From: Haloarcula pellucida
GTDB lineage: Archaea; Halobacteriota; Halobacteria; Halobacteriales; Haloarculaceae
Direction: 5' to 3'
Length of the DNA: 64,000 nt
NCBI RefSeq assembly: GCF_014647235.1
Contig: NZ_BMOU01000002.1
Location: forward strand, 186,417 to 250,416
Part shown: in pieces, positions 27,190 to 35,592 of the stretch
How positions within the stretch are numbered: position 1 is the stretch's first letter
Layout: the number at the start of each line of letters is the position of its first letter
Notes under the pieces: generated by a model
Seen by the model: only the letters and a program-made list of their open reading frames with translations
What the model was told of the DNA's origin: nothing
Database searches by the model: none
Program-made: the position numbers and the translations under genes

Positions 27190-28778
27190 TCGTCTTCGGC
27201 GACCGTCGCCGCCCCACCGGCGGCCGGCCGTCGTCTCGTCGCCGTCTCGAAGTCGGAGAGGGCGCGTTGCAACGCCTGTGACTGACTCGCCAGACGATCG
27301 ATGTCGTCGGTTGCGTCGTCTAGCTCTGCCATCTGCTCGTCGGTCGCCGTCGCCGCCTGTTCGGCCCGCTTGGCCGTCTGTTCGGACACCTCGGCGACGT
27401 CTTCGAGCATCGTGACGACCTCCTGACTGGTCGCCGCCTGTTCGTCCGTCGCCCGGTTCACTTCCTGAATGCCCGCGTTGACGTCCTCGACTTCTTCGGT
27501 TAGTTCGTCCATCGCCGCTAGTGCCGACTCGACGGTCTCGGCCCCGTTCGCGACCCGTTCGTTGGTCGCTCGCATCTCGGCGGCCGTCTCGTCGGCCTGC
27601 TCGGTCACGTCGGAGATGATGTCTTCGATGCGGTCGGTCGCGGTCTGCGTCTGGGTCGCGAGGTCTTTGACCTCGTCTGCGACGACCGCGAACCCGTCGC
27701 CGTCGCCGTCGGCGTGTGCGGCCTCGATAGATGCGTTGATTGCTAACACGTCGGTCTGGCTGGCGATGTCGTCGATGAGGCCGACGATATCACGTATCTC
27801 GTCGATCTGCTCTTCGAGGGCCGCCGTCGACTCGACCATCTCCGCCATCGTCCGCTCGATGTCTCGGAGTTCTGCGGTGGCTTCGCCGGCCAACTCGCTT
27901 CCGTCCTCGCCGCGGTCGGTTGCGCTCTGTGCCGTCGACGCCATCTCGTCGGCCGAGGACGCGATCTCCTCGACGGTCGCCGAGAGGTCGTTCATCTCGG
28001 CGGTGACGGTTTCGAGGTTCCGGTTCTGCTCGTCGGCCTCGCTGGCGATGTCGTCGGTCGTCCGGATCACGTCGCGACTCGTCTCACGGGCGCTCGAGAC
28101 GTGCGTGCTGGTCTCGTCGCTGGCAGCGGCGACGGTCCCGGAAAACGACTGGACCTCTTCGATTGTCGCGGCCAGCGCTTCGACCATCTCGTTGAACGAC
28201 TCGGCGATGCGGGCCATGGCGTCCGCCTCGGCGTCGGTGTCCATCCGTCGAGTGAGGTCACCGTCGGCCGTCGCGGCCATGACCTCGCTGTACTCGTCGG
28301 CGCGGTCGCGCAGTTGTTCGACGAGTTTCTCGGCCTCCGTCTGTGCTTGTTCGGCGGCCTCCTGTGCGTCCTCTGCCTCCGTCTGCGCCAGTTCGGCCTC
28401 CTCGATTCGGCTACTCAGGGAGTCTCTGACCTCGCGGAGAGCGACGCTCAGGTCGCCGAGTTCGTCCCGGCGGTCCATCTCGACGTCCGCGTCGAAGTTC
28501 TCGGCGGCCAGTTCCTTCGCGCTGGCAGTCAGTTGGTTGGACGTCTTGATGAGTTCCCCACCGACGATGATGGTGCCTGCCGACATCACCGGGACCGTAA
28601 TCGCCCACGCGGTCAGCGCGGTCGTGAGGTCGCCACTGCTGACCGTGACTGCAACGACCACGCCGATACCACTCAGGACTGCCCAGAGCCCCTGACTAAC
28701 GAGTACTTCGTACAGCATTCGTTCTTGCACCCGCCGAGGCATCAGTCCGACGAGCGTCCGGACTATCCGCGAAATCAT
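27186..28778 (-). CDS. Methyl-accepting chemotaxis transducer (Htr type)
   Basis: A 530-residue transducer. Two closely spaced transmembrane helices (about 28-48 and 53-76) are joined by only a few residues, so there is no external sensor domain. HAMP 1 spans about 77-122 and a second HAMP-like unit about 165-205 (MAATADGDLTRRM), separated by a Glu/Ala/Gln coiled coil. The signalling domain has the hairpin tip FAVVADEVKDLATQTQTATDRIEDII, which contacts CheA/CheW. Input may come from a partner protein or from membrane or redox state. The ATG at 28778 is supported by a TATA box 24-32 nt upstream. Confidence 0.93.
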   Translation of the reverse strand: MISRIVRTLVGLMPRRVQERMLYEVLVSQGLWAVLSGIGVVVAVTVSSGDLTTALTAWAITVPVMSAGTIIVGGELIKTSNQLTASAKELAAENFDADVEMDRRDELGDLSVALREVRDSLSSRIEEAELAQTEAEDAQEAAEQAQTEAEKLVEQLRDRADEYSEVMAATADGDLTRRMDTDAEADAMARIAESFNEMVEALAATIEEVQSFSGTVAAASDETSTHVSSARETSRDVIRTTDDIASEADEQNRNLETVTAEMNDLSATVEEIASSADEMASTAQSATDRGEDGSELAGEATAELRDIERTMAEMVESTAALEEQIDEIRDIVGLIDDIASQTDVLAINASIEAAHADGDGDGFAVVADEVKDLATQTQTATDRIEDIISDVTEQADETAAEMRATNERVANGAETVESALAAMDELTEEVEDVNAGIQEVNRATDEQAATSQEVVTMLEDVAEVSEQTAKRAEQAATATDEQMAELDDATDDIDRLASQSQALQRALSDFETATRRRPAAGGAATVAEDD

Positions 28779-28801
28779 TATCCGGACAACAGATGTTTGC
28801 G

Positions 28802-28810
28802 CATAAATAG
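28802..28810 (-). promoter_or_regulatory. TATA box of the transducer gene
   Basis: On the minus strand CTATTTATG lies 24-32 nt before the ATG at 28778, indicating a leaderless transcript and fixing that start over others upstream. Confidence 0.6.
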
Positions 28811-28890
28811 ATTCGCGCCGTGATATCAAGCGTGAAAATCCCCTCGCTACTCGACTGTCACGCCGGGTGGCCGACTCGGTTCGCGGCCGC

Positions 28891-30294
28891 TCAGTCCGAT
28901 TCGGCGGTGGCGTCGTGACTCGCCGTCGCCTGTACGTCGGCACCGTCGGCGTGGAACGCACCGAGCGTGTTGTAGAGGCCGCGTTCGTAGATGTCCGGGT
29001 CCTTGCTGATGCCGATGTGTGACCCGATCTTCGCGTCGGCCCAGTACGCGCTGTGGGGGCCCTCGAACAGGCGCATGAGCAGTCGCGGGTCGACGTCCAT
29101 CTTCACCCACCCGTCGTCGTAGTCGTCGGTGTCGAGAGTCCGCGTGTAGTCGAATCCGCTGCCGTCCATCGACAGTTCGAGACAGACGTCGTCGACCAGC
29201 GGAATCAGGACGGTGGTGTCGGTCTCGTAGCCGATGCGGGCGCGTTTCCCTTCCATGTTCTCGTAGGCGAGTGGCACGTACGCCCGGAACTCGTCGAGGG
29301 TGGGCATCGGGTCGGCCTCGTAGTCGAATTCGCGGGGTGCCAGTTCCTCCTCGATGTACCGCTGTTTCGCCGCGGGGTCGGCCGGTTCGAACGGGGCCGA
29401 CCGCTCGCCCGTCGTCACGTCGACGTACTCGCCGGAGTTGAGGAAGACGCACTCGTGGGCGTCGTCGGTGTTAGCCTCGAAGAAGGCCTTCGCGTCCTCG
29501 CGCGGCGGGTTGGCGGTGTACTCGTTGAGGTGCGCGAGGTCACCCGCGAGGACGTACTCGCCCGCGAAGGGCATGTAGTAGGTCGGTTCGAACAGGTCGA
29601 TGAAGTTCAGCGCGAGTTCGTGTTTCTCCTGGATGACCCGGTCGCGCTCGGCGATCTTCTCCTCGTGGTCGTAGTTGGTCACCGCCTGCGGGTAGAACTG
29701 CGCGGCGCTGTACTGGTGACACAGCATGTCCACCTCGCCGTAGTCGGCCTTGATCTTCTCGCAACTGGGTTCGGCGATGGGGTAGGGGCAGTCGTTCGTG
29801 TTGACGAGCGTCTCCTCGCCGTCGTCGATGACCGCCATCGAGTCCACCTGCGTCGACCCGGTCTGGTCGGCCTCGGTGTCGTACCACGTGCATCCGAAGA
29901 AGTTCCCACAGCGCTCGGGGTCACAGCCGTCGGCCGCGAGGACGTTGATGTGAGTGTCCCCGCCGAGGTGGGTCCGCTCGTCGTGCGAGAGTTCGACCGC
30001 CTCGAAGCCGAGGTCCTCGACGGCCTCTCTGAGGTAGTCCCAGCGGTAGTCGTGGATGAGGACCGGAATGTCCGTGTCCATTCGTTCGAGGCTCTCCGGG
30101 TGGAAGTGGTCCGGGTGGACGTGGGAGACGTAGATGTAGTCGACGTGGTCGAAGTCTTCCGGTTCGAAGTCTGGCTCCGGGTAGTGGGCCCACGACCCGT
30201 AGTACGCGCCGTCGATGAGCCACGGATCACAGAGCACGTCCACGTCGCCGGTCTCGACCAACACCGCCGCCGATTCCAGATAGGTCACTCGCAT
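28891..30294 (-). CDS. Metallo-beta-lactamase-fold hydrolase
   Basis: A 467-residue protein with an N-terminal metallo-beta-lactamase fold. The metal motif is SHVHPDHFHPES with H58, H60, D62 and H63; a DPWLIDGAYYGSWAHYP stretch before it is as in UlaG/CMP-NeuAc hydroxylase-like members. The C-terminal 170 residues form an additional domain (KAFFEANTDDAHECVFLNSGEYVDV onwards, partly acidic). These relatives open or hydroxylate sugar-related rings or lactones, but the substrate here is unknown. Single gene; a TATA-like GATAACA lies about 25 nt upstream. Confidence 0.85.
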   Translation of the reverse strand: MRVTYLESAAVLVETGDVDVLCDPWLIDGAYYGSWAHYPEPDFEPEDFDHVDYIYVSHVHPDHFHPESLERMDTDIPVLIHDYRWDYLREAVEDLGFEAVELSHDERTHLGGDTHINVLAADGCDPERCGNFFGCTWYDTEADQTGSTQVDSMAVIDDGEETLVNTNDCPYPIAEPSCEKIKADYGEVDMLCHQYSAAQFYPQAVTNYDHEEKIAERDRVIQEKHELALNFIDLFEPTYYMPFAGEYVLAGDLAHLNEYTANPPREDAKAFFEANTDDAHECVFLNSGEYVDVTTGERSAPFEPADPAAKQRYIEEELAPREFDYEADPMPTLDEFRAYVPLAYENMEGKRARIGYETDTTVLIPLVDDVCLELSMDGSGFDYTRTLDTDDYDDGWVKMDVDPRLLMRLFEGPHSAYWADAKIGSHIGISKDPDIYERGLYNTLGAFHADGADVQATASHDATAESD

Positions 30295-30492
30295 GGCGGA
30301 GAGGCACGGCTGAACCGACCATTGTTATCACTGTATTGTCCGGAATAACCTCGGGCTATCGTTGTGGAACACCGAGTCAACCGGGAGTAAGGTGCGTACA
30401 AGACGAGGCTGTCGACGCTCTGTTCGACCAATCCTGTGGTATCGGTGGCTGGAAACGAAACGCCTTACCCGGCGCGTCGTCGATGCAGAGTC

Positions 30493-30963
30493 ATGAGCAC
30501 GATTCGGGTGGTGTGGGGGACCGCTACCGGGCCGACCGCGCTGTCGTCGTACGACGCGGCGCTGGCCGAGGCGGGCGTCCACAACTACAACCTCGTGACG
30601 CTCTCGTCGGTCATCCCCGAGGGACCGGCCATCGAGGTGGTCGAGACCGCACCGGACCTCGGGCCGCCGGGCGAGGCGCTGGAAGTCGTCCAGTCGGCGG
30701 CGACGGCCGCGCCGGGCGAACGGGCCGCGGCCGGCGTCGGGTGGGCCCGCAGCGAGGGCGGCCCGGGCATCTTCTACGAGGTGGACGGCACCGACCCCGA
30801 CGCCGTCCGGACCGAGATTCGAGAGGGTCTCGCCGCCGGGCGTGACCTCCGCGAGTGGGACTTCGTCGAGGAGTCGGTCCACGTCGAATCGGTCGCCCCC
30901 GAGGAGACGTACGCAAGCGCCGTCGTGCTGGCGACCTACGGCGAGAGTCACCCCGTCGTCTGA
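30493..30963 (+). CDS. pdaD: Pyruvoyl-dependent arginine decarboxylase
   Basis: A 156-residue proenzyme that decarboxylates arginine to agmatine. Self-cleavage at the Ser-Ser bond of LSSVIPEGP (residues 38-39) would create the pyruvoyl group at the start of the large subunit. The later GVGWARSEGG matches the GIGxxxxxG region of the family. In archaea agmatine is needed to modify tRNA-Ile2 to agmatidine and is a precursor of polyamines. The ATG at 30493 gives MSTIRVVWGTATGPT, the expected start. DUF5811 follows 75 nt later on the same strand. Confidence 0.94.
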   Translation: MSTIRVVWGTATGPTALSSYDAALAEAGVHNYNLVTLSSVIPEGPAIEVVETAPDLGPPGEALEVVQSAATAAPGERAAAGVGWARSEGGPGIFYEVDGTDPDAVRTEIREGLAAGRDLREWDFVEESVHVESVAPEETYASAVVLATYGESHPVV

Positions 30964-31000
30964 ACGCCGCGCTGTCGGCCGTATCTGACTAGTCACGGGG

Positions 31001-31009
31001 TTTTTAGTA
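31001..31009 (+). promoter_or_regulatory. TATA-like box of the DUF5811-like gene
   Basis: A run TTTTTAGTA in GGGGTTTTTAGTACCC, 30-38 nt before the ATG at 31039. The same T run could end the pdaD transcript. Confidence 0.5.
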
Positions 31010-31038
31010 CCCTACCGCCTAAGTGGAGCAGAACGTCC

Positions 31039-31392
31039 ATGTATGGGAATTCGCCGCTCGGTGGCGACACGGAGAAAGTGACGCTCACGCCGGAGCAACG
31101 CCAGACGCTTCGCGAGGACCTCGCGGGCGTCGCCGCCCGGACGCGGGAACTACTGCCGGGCGAGTACGTCGTCGGGTCCGAGATAAGCGACGGCCAGACG
31201 GGACCACGAGCGACCATCGCCGTCCAGCCACCGGTGGGGTCGGTCGTCAGCGCCGACTACGCACCAGAAGACCCGGAGAACGCGACCATCACCGACGCAG
31301 AACGCGACGACCTCGCACAGGGTATCGCCGCCTCCGCCGCCCTGCAGGTCAAGCAAGTGATGGGCGAGGAGACGACGCCGACGGCGCAGTGA
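31039..31392 (+). CDS. DUF5811-like haloarchaeal protein
   Basis: A 117-residue protein, MYGNSPLGGDTEKVTLTPEQ onwards. The core segments RTRELLPGEYVVGSEIS, ATIAVQPPVGSVVSA and AASAALQVKQVMGEETTPTAQ match what I remember as DUF5811, found throughout haloarchaea next to pdaD. It is soluble with no catalytic motif visible. Function unknown; neighbourhood suggests a link to translation or tRNA modification only by association. Convergent with the small membrane protein gene, 4 nt apart. Confidence 0.82.
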   Translation: MYGNSPLGGDTEKVTLTPEQRQTLREDLAGVAARTRELLPGEYVVGSEISDGQTGPRATIAVQPPVGSVVSADYAPEDPENATITDAERDDLAQGIAASAALQVKQVMGEETTPTAQ

Positions 31393-31396
31393 CCTT

Positions 31397-31597
31397 CTAG
31401 ACCGCTTTCGTCGAACCGGGCGGGTTGTAAAACAGCGCGTAGCCGATGGACCCGCTGGCCGGCAGCGACCCGGCCGCGAGCGCGGCGACGACGCTGAGGG
31501 ACGTGAGGACGGCACCGACGGCTGCTAGAAGCATCGAGAGTGCGATACTCGCGAGGACGAGGTCGGCCGTGGACAGCGTGGGGGCGGCACCGAGCAT
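31397..31597 (-). CDS. Small two-helix membrane protein
   Basis: A 66-residue protein with two hydrophobic helices (about residues 11-34 and 36-56) and a conserved-looking end GYALFYNPPGSTKAV. It begins MLGAAPTLSTADLVLAS. A TATA-like stretch TTTAATTAG on the minus strand about 30 nt upstream supports this start. No family assigned. It is the last host-type gene before the AT-rich island. Confidence 0.65.
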   Translation of the reverse strand: MLGAAPTLSTADLVLASIALSMLLAAVGAVLTSLSVVAALAAGSLPASGSIGYALFYNPPGSTKAV

Positions 31598-31622
31598 CGT
31601 GTCTGTCCGGACATACGCCAGC

Positions 31623-31631
31623 TAATTAAAT
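31623..31631 (-). promoter_or_regulatory. TATA-like box of the small membrane protein gene
   Basis: Minus-strand ATTTAATTA lies about 26-34 nt before the ATG at 31597. It overlaps the left edge of the accessory island. Confidence 0.45.
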
Positions 31632-31668
31632 ATTATTACTAGCGTCGTCGCTGCACTGTCTGGGGGGT

Positions 31669-32220
31669 TACCTGGAAAAACCCTCCCGGGAAGCACTTGA
31701 TTTGCTGAGCGAGATGCCACAAATACTCGGGGAGATCGTCCTCGACGCGGCCAATCTCCCCGATCGCTCGACGCTAATCAAGTGGTTTGATAGGATCAAG
31801 ACAGCGCTCTGGCGAGTTGCTGTGTCTGTCGGCGCAGGAGGACGAGTCATCCGGTCACGCCGCCATCGACGCGACGTTCTTCGACCGCGAAAACGCTAGC
31901 AAACATTACTGCCGTCGGACGAATTACCGAGTGCAGACGCTCAAAGCGACAGCGCTCGTCGACACAAAAAGCCAAGCGATTCTGGACGTTCACTGTACGA
32001 CTGAGAAACGCCACGACACACAGTTCGGCTGCCGACAAAGGCTACGATTGGATAGAGTTACGCGACAAACTCCGCGAAGAGGGCGTGAGACCGCTGATCA
32101 AACATCGTGAGTACCGGCCCATCGATCACGCGCACGCTCGGCGACGCCGTACGTGCGCGAACTTGGTACGGAGAATTTCGAGGGCTCGTCCTGATGTGTG
32201 CGGTTCACAACATCGAGTAG
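31669..32220 (+). pseudogene. Decayed IS5-type transposase (haloarchaeal ISH group)
   Basis: Remnant of an IS5-family DDE transposase. In successive frames one reads YLEKPSREALDLLSEMPQIL, STLIKWFDRIKTALWRV, then after a frame change (about 31815) LSAQEDESSGHAAIDATFF and the block RRTNYRVQTLKATALVDT, then DKGYDWIELRDKLREEG, and finally LGDAVRARTWYGEFRG ending at TAG 32218-32220. Compared with intact relatives as I know them, it lacks the N-terminal quarter, about a dozen residues after DTQFG (near 32030) and about 25 residues after HAH (near 32133). It cannot make an active enzyme. No clear terminal inverted repeats were found. Confidence 0.85.
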
Positions 32221-32409
32221 TCTCTGAAACCATGAAATCAAGCTACGTCTGGCGATTCACCACGGCCCATCAGAGTGTGACGGTTGACCTCCATAGGCAT
32301 AGAAACTATATCGTCTGATATCTGAGATAGTTCTAAACAACGGGTGGAACCAGTTGTAACTGCCCGCTGAGGAACAAGCTTGAATAACCCTCCTATTAAA
32401 TGGCGTGAC

Positions 32410-32640
32410 ATGGTGCTCAGCGTAGACGATGGTACGTTTTATCTCGTTCACCTGCCAGACGAGAAAACGCTACATAACGAAGAGGATGAAGCAATCGATT
32501 ACTTACGCGACCAGTCTGAGGATGTTGACCCGGAGTCAGATGATGTCAGCGTTGTTCGTGTCGAAGTAGAAGGGGAGGACTGGACTATCGCGGAAATGTC
32601 GTGGCAGACAATCGCACTCCGTCTTATGGGCGGTAAATAA
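32410..32640 (+). CDS. Small acidic protein of the island, unrecognised
   Basis: A 76-residue protein, MVLSVDDGTFYLVHLPDEK onwards, with 22 or more Asp/Glu residues and an end VEGEDWTIAEMSWQTIALRLMGGK. It ends 1 nt before the ATG of the first ParB-like gene, so the two are translationally coupled. A TTG 30 nt upstream is in frame but the ATG at 32410 is preferred. Similar small proteins seem to accompany ParB-like genes on haloarchaeal plasmids, from memory; no function is known. Possibly a regulator or partner of the ParB-like protein. Confidence 0.75.
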   Translation: MVLSVDDGTFYLVHLPDEKTLHNEEDEAIDYLRDQSEDVDPESDDVSVVRVEVEGEDWTIAEMSWQTIALRLMGGK

Positions 32641-32641
32641 A

Positions 32642-33541
32642 ATGGAAGTTAGAGAAATTGACCCATCTGAACTGGAAATCGACCCTCTCAATGAGCGAAA
32701 TGAGAACGTTGGACCTCACAAAGATGATGAGTCGCTTGAAGAGAGCATTGAAAAGCAGGGCATAATCCAACCGCCTGTCGCACGACCTGATAATGGGAGC
32801 CTTCGGGTCGTGGTTGGGCAAAGACGAACTCTCGCAGCCCAATCTGTCGGCCTTGATAGTATCCCAGTTATCGTCATGAACTGGGACGATTCAGAAGCAC
32901 TTGAAGCAAGCATCACTGAAAACGTCGAGGCGTTTGAAAAGGGGGTATCCCGGAGCGACCGTGCCGCTGCTGTTCAAAAGTTGATGGAGATTAATAACTG
33001 GACCCCACCAGACATCGCAGATGAGTTGGGGATATCGAACCGGAGTGTACAATACTGGCTTGAACGTACTCGGGATGAATGGGAAAGTACGTCTGTCCAT
33101 GTTGATCCAAGTGATGAAGACGACGAAGAGACAGATGTCGAAGTTGAGACCCATGATTCAAACTCTTTGGGGATAAACAAGGAAGAAGTTGACGAAATCC
33201 CGGATAGAGATTTGGCAACAATTCGGACAGGTGCAGATTCCACTGAAGAAAGAGAAGAGGTGGTACAGAAAGTATCGAAAAACGACCTGTCCAGCGAGGA
33301 AGTACGGGAAGCAAAGAAGCGAGCGGACAGGAGCGAGCAGTCTTTTGTTGAAACAGTTGAGGAAGTGAGTAAAGAAAAAGAAGAGCAGCGAGAAGGTGAT
33401 ATGAAAGTTAGGACGGAGACTACTTTCACCGGCGACTACGCTGTTGGGCTAAAAAGAGCAGCGCGGGATTACGGCACCTCTGAGGAGCAGCTCGTGAGGA
33501 AAGCCATCGAAGCGTTCCTAACGGACGAAGGGTATCTCTAA
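32642..33541 (+). CDS. ParB/Spo0J-like protein 1
   Basis: A 299-residue protein with an N-terminal ParB (CTP-binding) domain: SLEESIEKQGIIQPPVARP, the GQRR box at residues 59-62 and the EN motif at 93-94 (TENVEAFEKGVSRSDRA). A helix-turn-helix follows at about 119-141 (WTPPDIADELGISNRSVQYWL). A long acidic linker (145-250) leads to a C-terminal 40-residue ribbon-helix-helix-like unit (GLKRAARDYGTSEEQLVRKAIEAFL). ParB proteins load on DNA at specific sites as CTP-driven clamps. No ParA is adjacent, which is unusual for a segregation cassette. First of two ParB-like genes in this unit. Confidence 0.88.
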   Translation: MEVREIDPSELEIDPLNERNENVGPHKDDESLEESIEKQGIIQPPVARPDNGSLRVVVGQRRTLAAQSVGLDSIPVIVMNWDDSEALEASITENVEAFEKGVSRSDRAAAVQKLMEINNWTPPDIADELGISNRSVQYWLERTRDEWESTSVHVDPSDEDDEETDVEVETHDSNSLGINKEEVDEIPDRDLATIRTGADSTEEREEVVQKVSKNDLSSEEVREAKKRADRSEQSFVETVEEVSKEKEEQREGDMKVRTETTFTGDYAVGLKRAARDYGTSEEQLVRKAIEAFLTDEGYL

Positions 33542-33608
33542 CTCCACGTTCAGTCTCTACCACACTTTTTAGTCGGTGGCTAACGCCCGTTTAGATACGA
33601 CTGTAAAC

Positions 33609-34499
33609 ATGACTGACGAAGTTCCTTGGAAGGCCCTTGAGCCTCTTGTTACAGACAGCTTTCTAGATGAAAGACAAAAGAAAGAAAATACGAAACGCTA
33701 CGTCCCTTATAGCTTCACACAGGGCCTTCGGAAGGCCATGGCTCATCTGAATGCCGATAATATTCAGGAACTGGACGCAAATCGTTCATTCAATACTGAG
33801 CGAGAGAGTATTGCAGCGGTTTCGTCTTCCGATGTTTCGGATATAATGGAGGGAGATGTCGTCAAGAGGAAACAATTCGAACTGGAATTTGACCGTGCAG
33901 AGAACGGTGACTTCCCTTGGTTAGACATCCAGTCTGTGCTTGGGCAGTCGTCTACTGTCTATGACCTGCCTGTTCGGCGTCTGGTAGTCCGTTTTGAGGA
34001 TGAAGAATTTGAAAATGAATGGCGAGACGCTATCAGAGAGGCCCTCGACATGAATGATCCTCCGCTCTCTTGGATTGAATCACCTTTTTATGCGGTATTG
34101 GAGTCTTCGGACCCCGGGGAAGGAGATGCACGGGACCGTGTACGTGAGATTCACGAGGATTTCTATTTCAAGCCGATGTTTGAGGCTGAGGAGGATTATG
34201 AAGGGATGGACTGGTCAATCCGAACGCTGGATCTCCAATCTGTCTGGTCGTATCAGGGGTTCATTAACAGAGCGCAAGCTATTCACACAGTCCGTAAGGA
34301 CGACCGACAGTATGATTGGACCCCCAGAAAGCTCGAGAAGTATATAATGAACTATTTCGAGCCATCTGAGGACTATACGGGCGTAATCCGTAGTAGTGAT
34401 TTTGCCGGGTTGTGGCGTAGGGTGTATTCCCGCGATATCACATCTACAAAGGTGTTCGAGTGGGAGGAAGACGAAGAATGGGTGCAGACTGAGGCATAA
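33609..34499 (+). CDS. Unrecognised 296-residue protein between two ParB-like genes
   Basis: The start MTDEVPWKALEPLVTD at 33609 is preferred over a GTG at 33576, which would add 11 residues. The protein is soluble, acidic, rich in Trp, Tyr and Phe (for example WIESPFYAV, FYFKPMFEAEEDYEGMDW and QSVWSYQGF), has no signal, membrane helix, P-loop or metal cluster, and does not resemble any family I know. A Lys/Arg-containing N-terminal part (KKENTKRYVPYSFTQGLRKAMAHL) might contact nucleic acid. Its stop is 1 nt before the second ParB-like ATG, so it is clearly part of this unit. Confidence 0.75.
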   Translation: MTDEVPWKALEPLVTDSFLDERQKKENTKRYVPYSFTQGLRKAMAHLNADNIQELDANRSFNTERESIAAVSSSDVSDIMEGDVVKRKQFELEFDRAENGDFPWLDIQSVLGQSSTVYDLPVRRLVVRFEDEEFENEWRDAIREALDMNDPPLSWIESPFYAVLESSDPGEGDARDRVREIHEDFYFKPMFEAEEDYEGMDWSIRTLDLQSVWSYQGFINRAQAIHTVRKDDRQYDWTPRKLEKYIMNYFEPSEDYTGVIRSSDFAGLWRRVYSRDITSTKVFEWEEDEEWVQTEA

Positions 34500-34500
34500 A

Positions 34501-35541
34501 ATGGCGGATACGGCAAACGATAATGCTGACACTGGTTTCAGGCATCACGATGCTGAGTTAAAATATGTCGACCCAAGCAAGGTGAGGGTGGACGAGTTCA
34601 ACGAACGGCAAACCGGAGTAGGCCCCGAAACCGACTTGGGCGATTTGGAGCAGTCTATCAAGGAAAATGGTATAGAAGACCCTCCGCAGGCTCGGCCCAC
34701 AGATGATGGAGAAGGTTACAAGGTATTTGCCGGACAGAGGCGGCTGATGGCAGCTAAAGCTGTTGGAGTTCCTGAAATACCGCTCATAGTCAAGGAGCTT
34801 GATGACATGGAGGCTCTTGCAGCTTCGGTAAACGAAAATAATGAATATCTCGATAAAGACGTTTCTCGCAAAGACCGAGCTAAAGCACTCGAAGAATTAG
34901 TTGAAGACTGGGGTATTGAGGAAGTAGCTGACCAGCTTGGTATAGATACTCAGACAGTTCGGCTTCGACTGGAGCCAACAGATGATTTCTGGAGTGGCAC
35001 AATTTTTGACCCCGATGTTGATTCAGACATTGATACGGAATATCTCGCTGACGACATAGTACCGAAGTTACGTAGAGTAACTGGAGACAGTGAGCTAGCC
35101 GAAAGATTTGCAAAGAAAATAATAGAAAAGAACGTACCTCCTGGTGCGGTGAGGAGTGCGGCAGAGGTTGCAGACGGGCCAGAGGGATTCTGGGATGAAA
35201 TTGTGGAGCAGTGGAACGCCAAAGTCAGAGGGGAAGATAGGATTCGTCCTCGAATTACTCTTACAGGAGACGATGTTGAGCAATTACATGCGTGGGCCAA
35301 GGACCGCGGGCTGAATGAGAAAAAAGCAGTGAAACAGATTGTTTTAGAACGGCTTGAACGAGAGCAAACCGGGAATGTCGACTTGTCCGAGTTAGATGAT
35401 GAAATAGCTAACGACCTACGCGACCTCTGTGATGAGCACGATATGGATATGAGTGAAGCCGTTGAACGTGCGCTTGATGAGTGGTTATACTATCTTACTG
35501 AGCACGGGATTGACCGATTGAGTGTCTTTGATGACAGCTAA
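34501..35541 (+). CDS. ParB/Spo0J-like protein 2
   Basis: A 346-residue protein with a ParB domain related to, but clearly different from, the one at 32642: DLEQSIKENGIEDPPQARP, GQRR at residues 78-81 and NEN at 111-113 (SVNENNEYLDKDVSRKDRA), then an HTH at about 138-157 (GIEEVADQLGIDTQTVRLRL). The C-terminal part holds two ribbon-helix-helix-like segments, ITLTGDDVEQLHAWAKDRG and IANDLRDLCDEHDMDMSEAVE, which may be a duplication. An upstream in-frame stretch overlaps the previous gene and is ignored. Two ParB-like proteins side by side suggest paired or hetero-oligomeric action. Confidence 0.88.
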   Translation: MADTANDNADTGFRHHDAELKYVDPSKVRVDEFNERQTGVGPETDLGDLEQSIKENGIEDPPQARPTDDGEGYKVFAGQRRLMAAKAVGVPEIPLIVKELDDMEALAASVNENNEYLDKDVSRKDRAKALEELVEDWGIEEVADQLGIDTQTVRLRLEPTDDFWSGTIFDPDVDSDIDTEYLADDIVPKLRRVTGDSELAERFAKKIIEKNVPPGAVRSAAEVADGPEGFWDEIVEQWNAKVRGEDRIRPRITLTGDDVEQLHAWAKDRGLNEKKAVKQIVLERLEREQTGNVDLSELDDEIANDLRDLCDEHDMDMSEAVERALDEWLYYLTEHGIDRLSVFDDS

Positions 35542-35592
35542 ATCATTTGTATTAATATGAATCATCATAATTAAGTCAGTCGATTCTATAAC

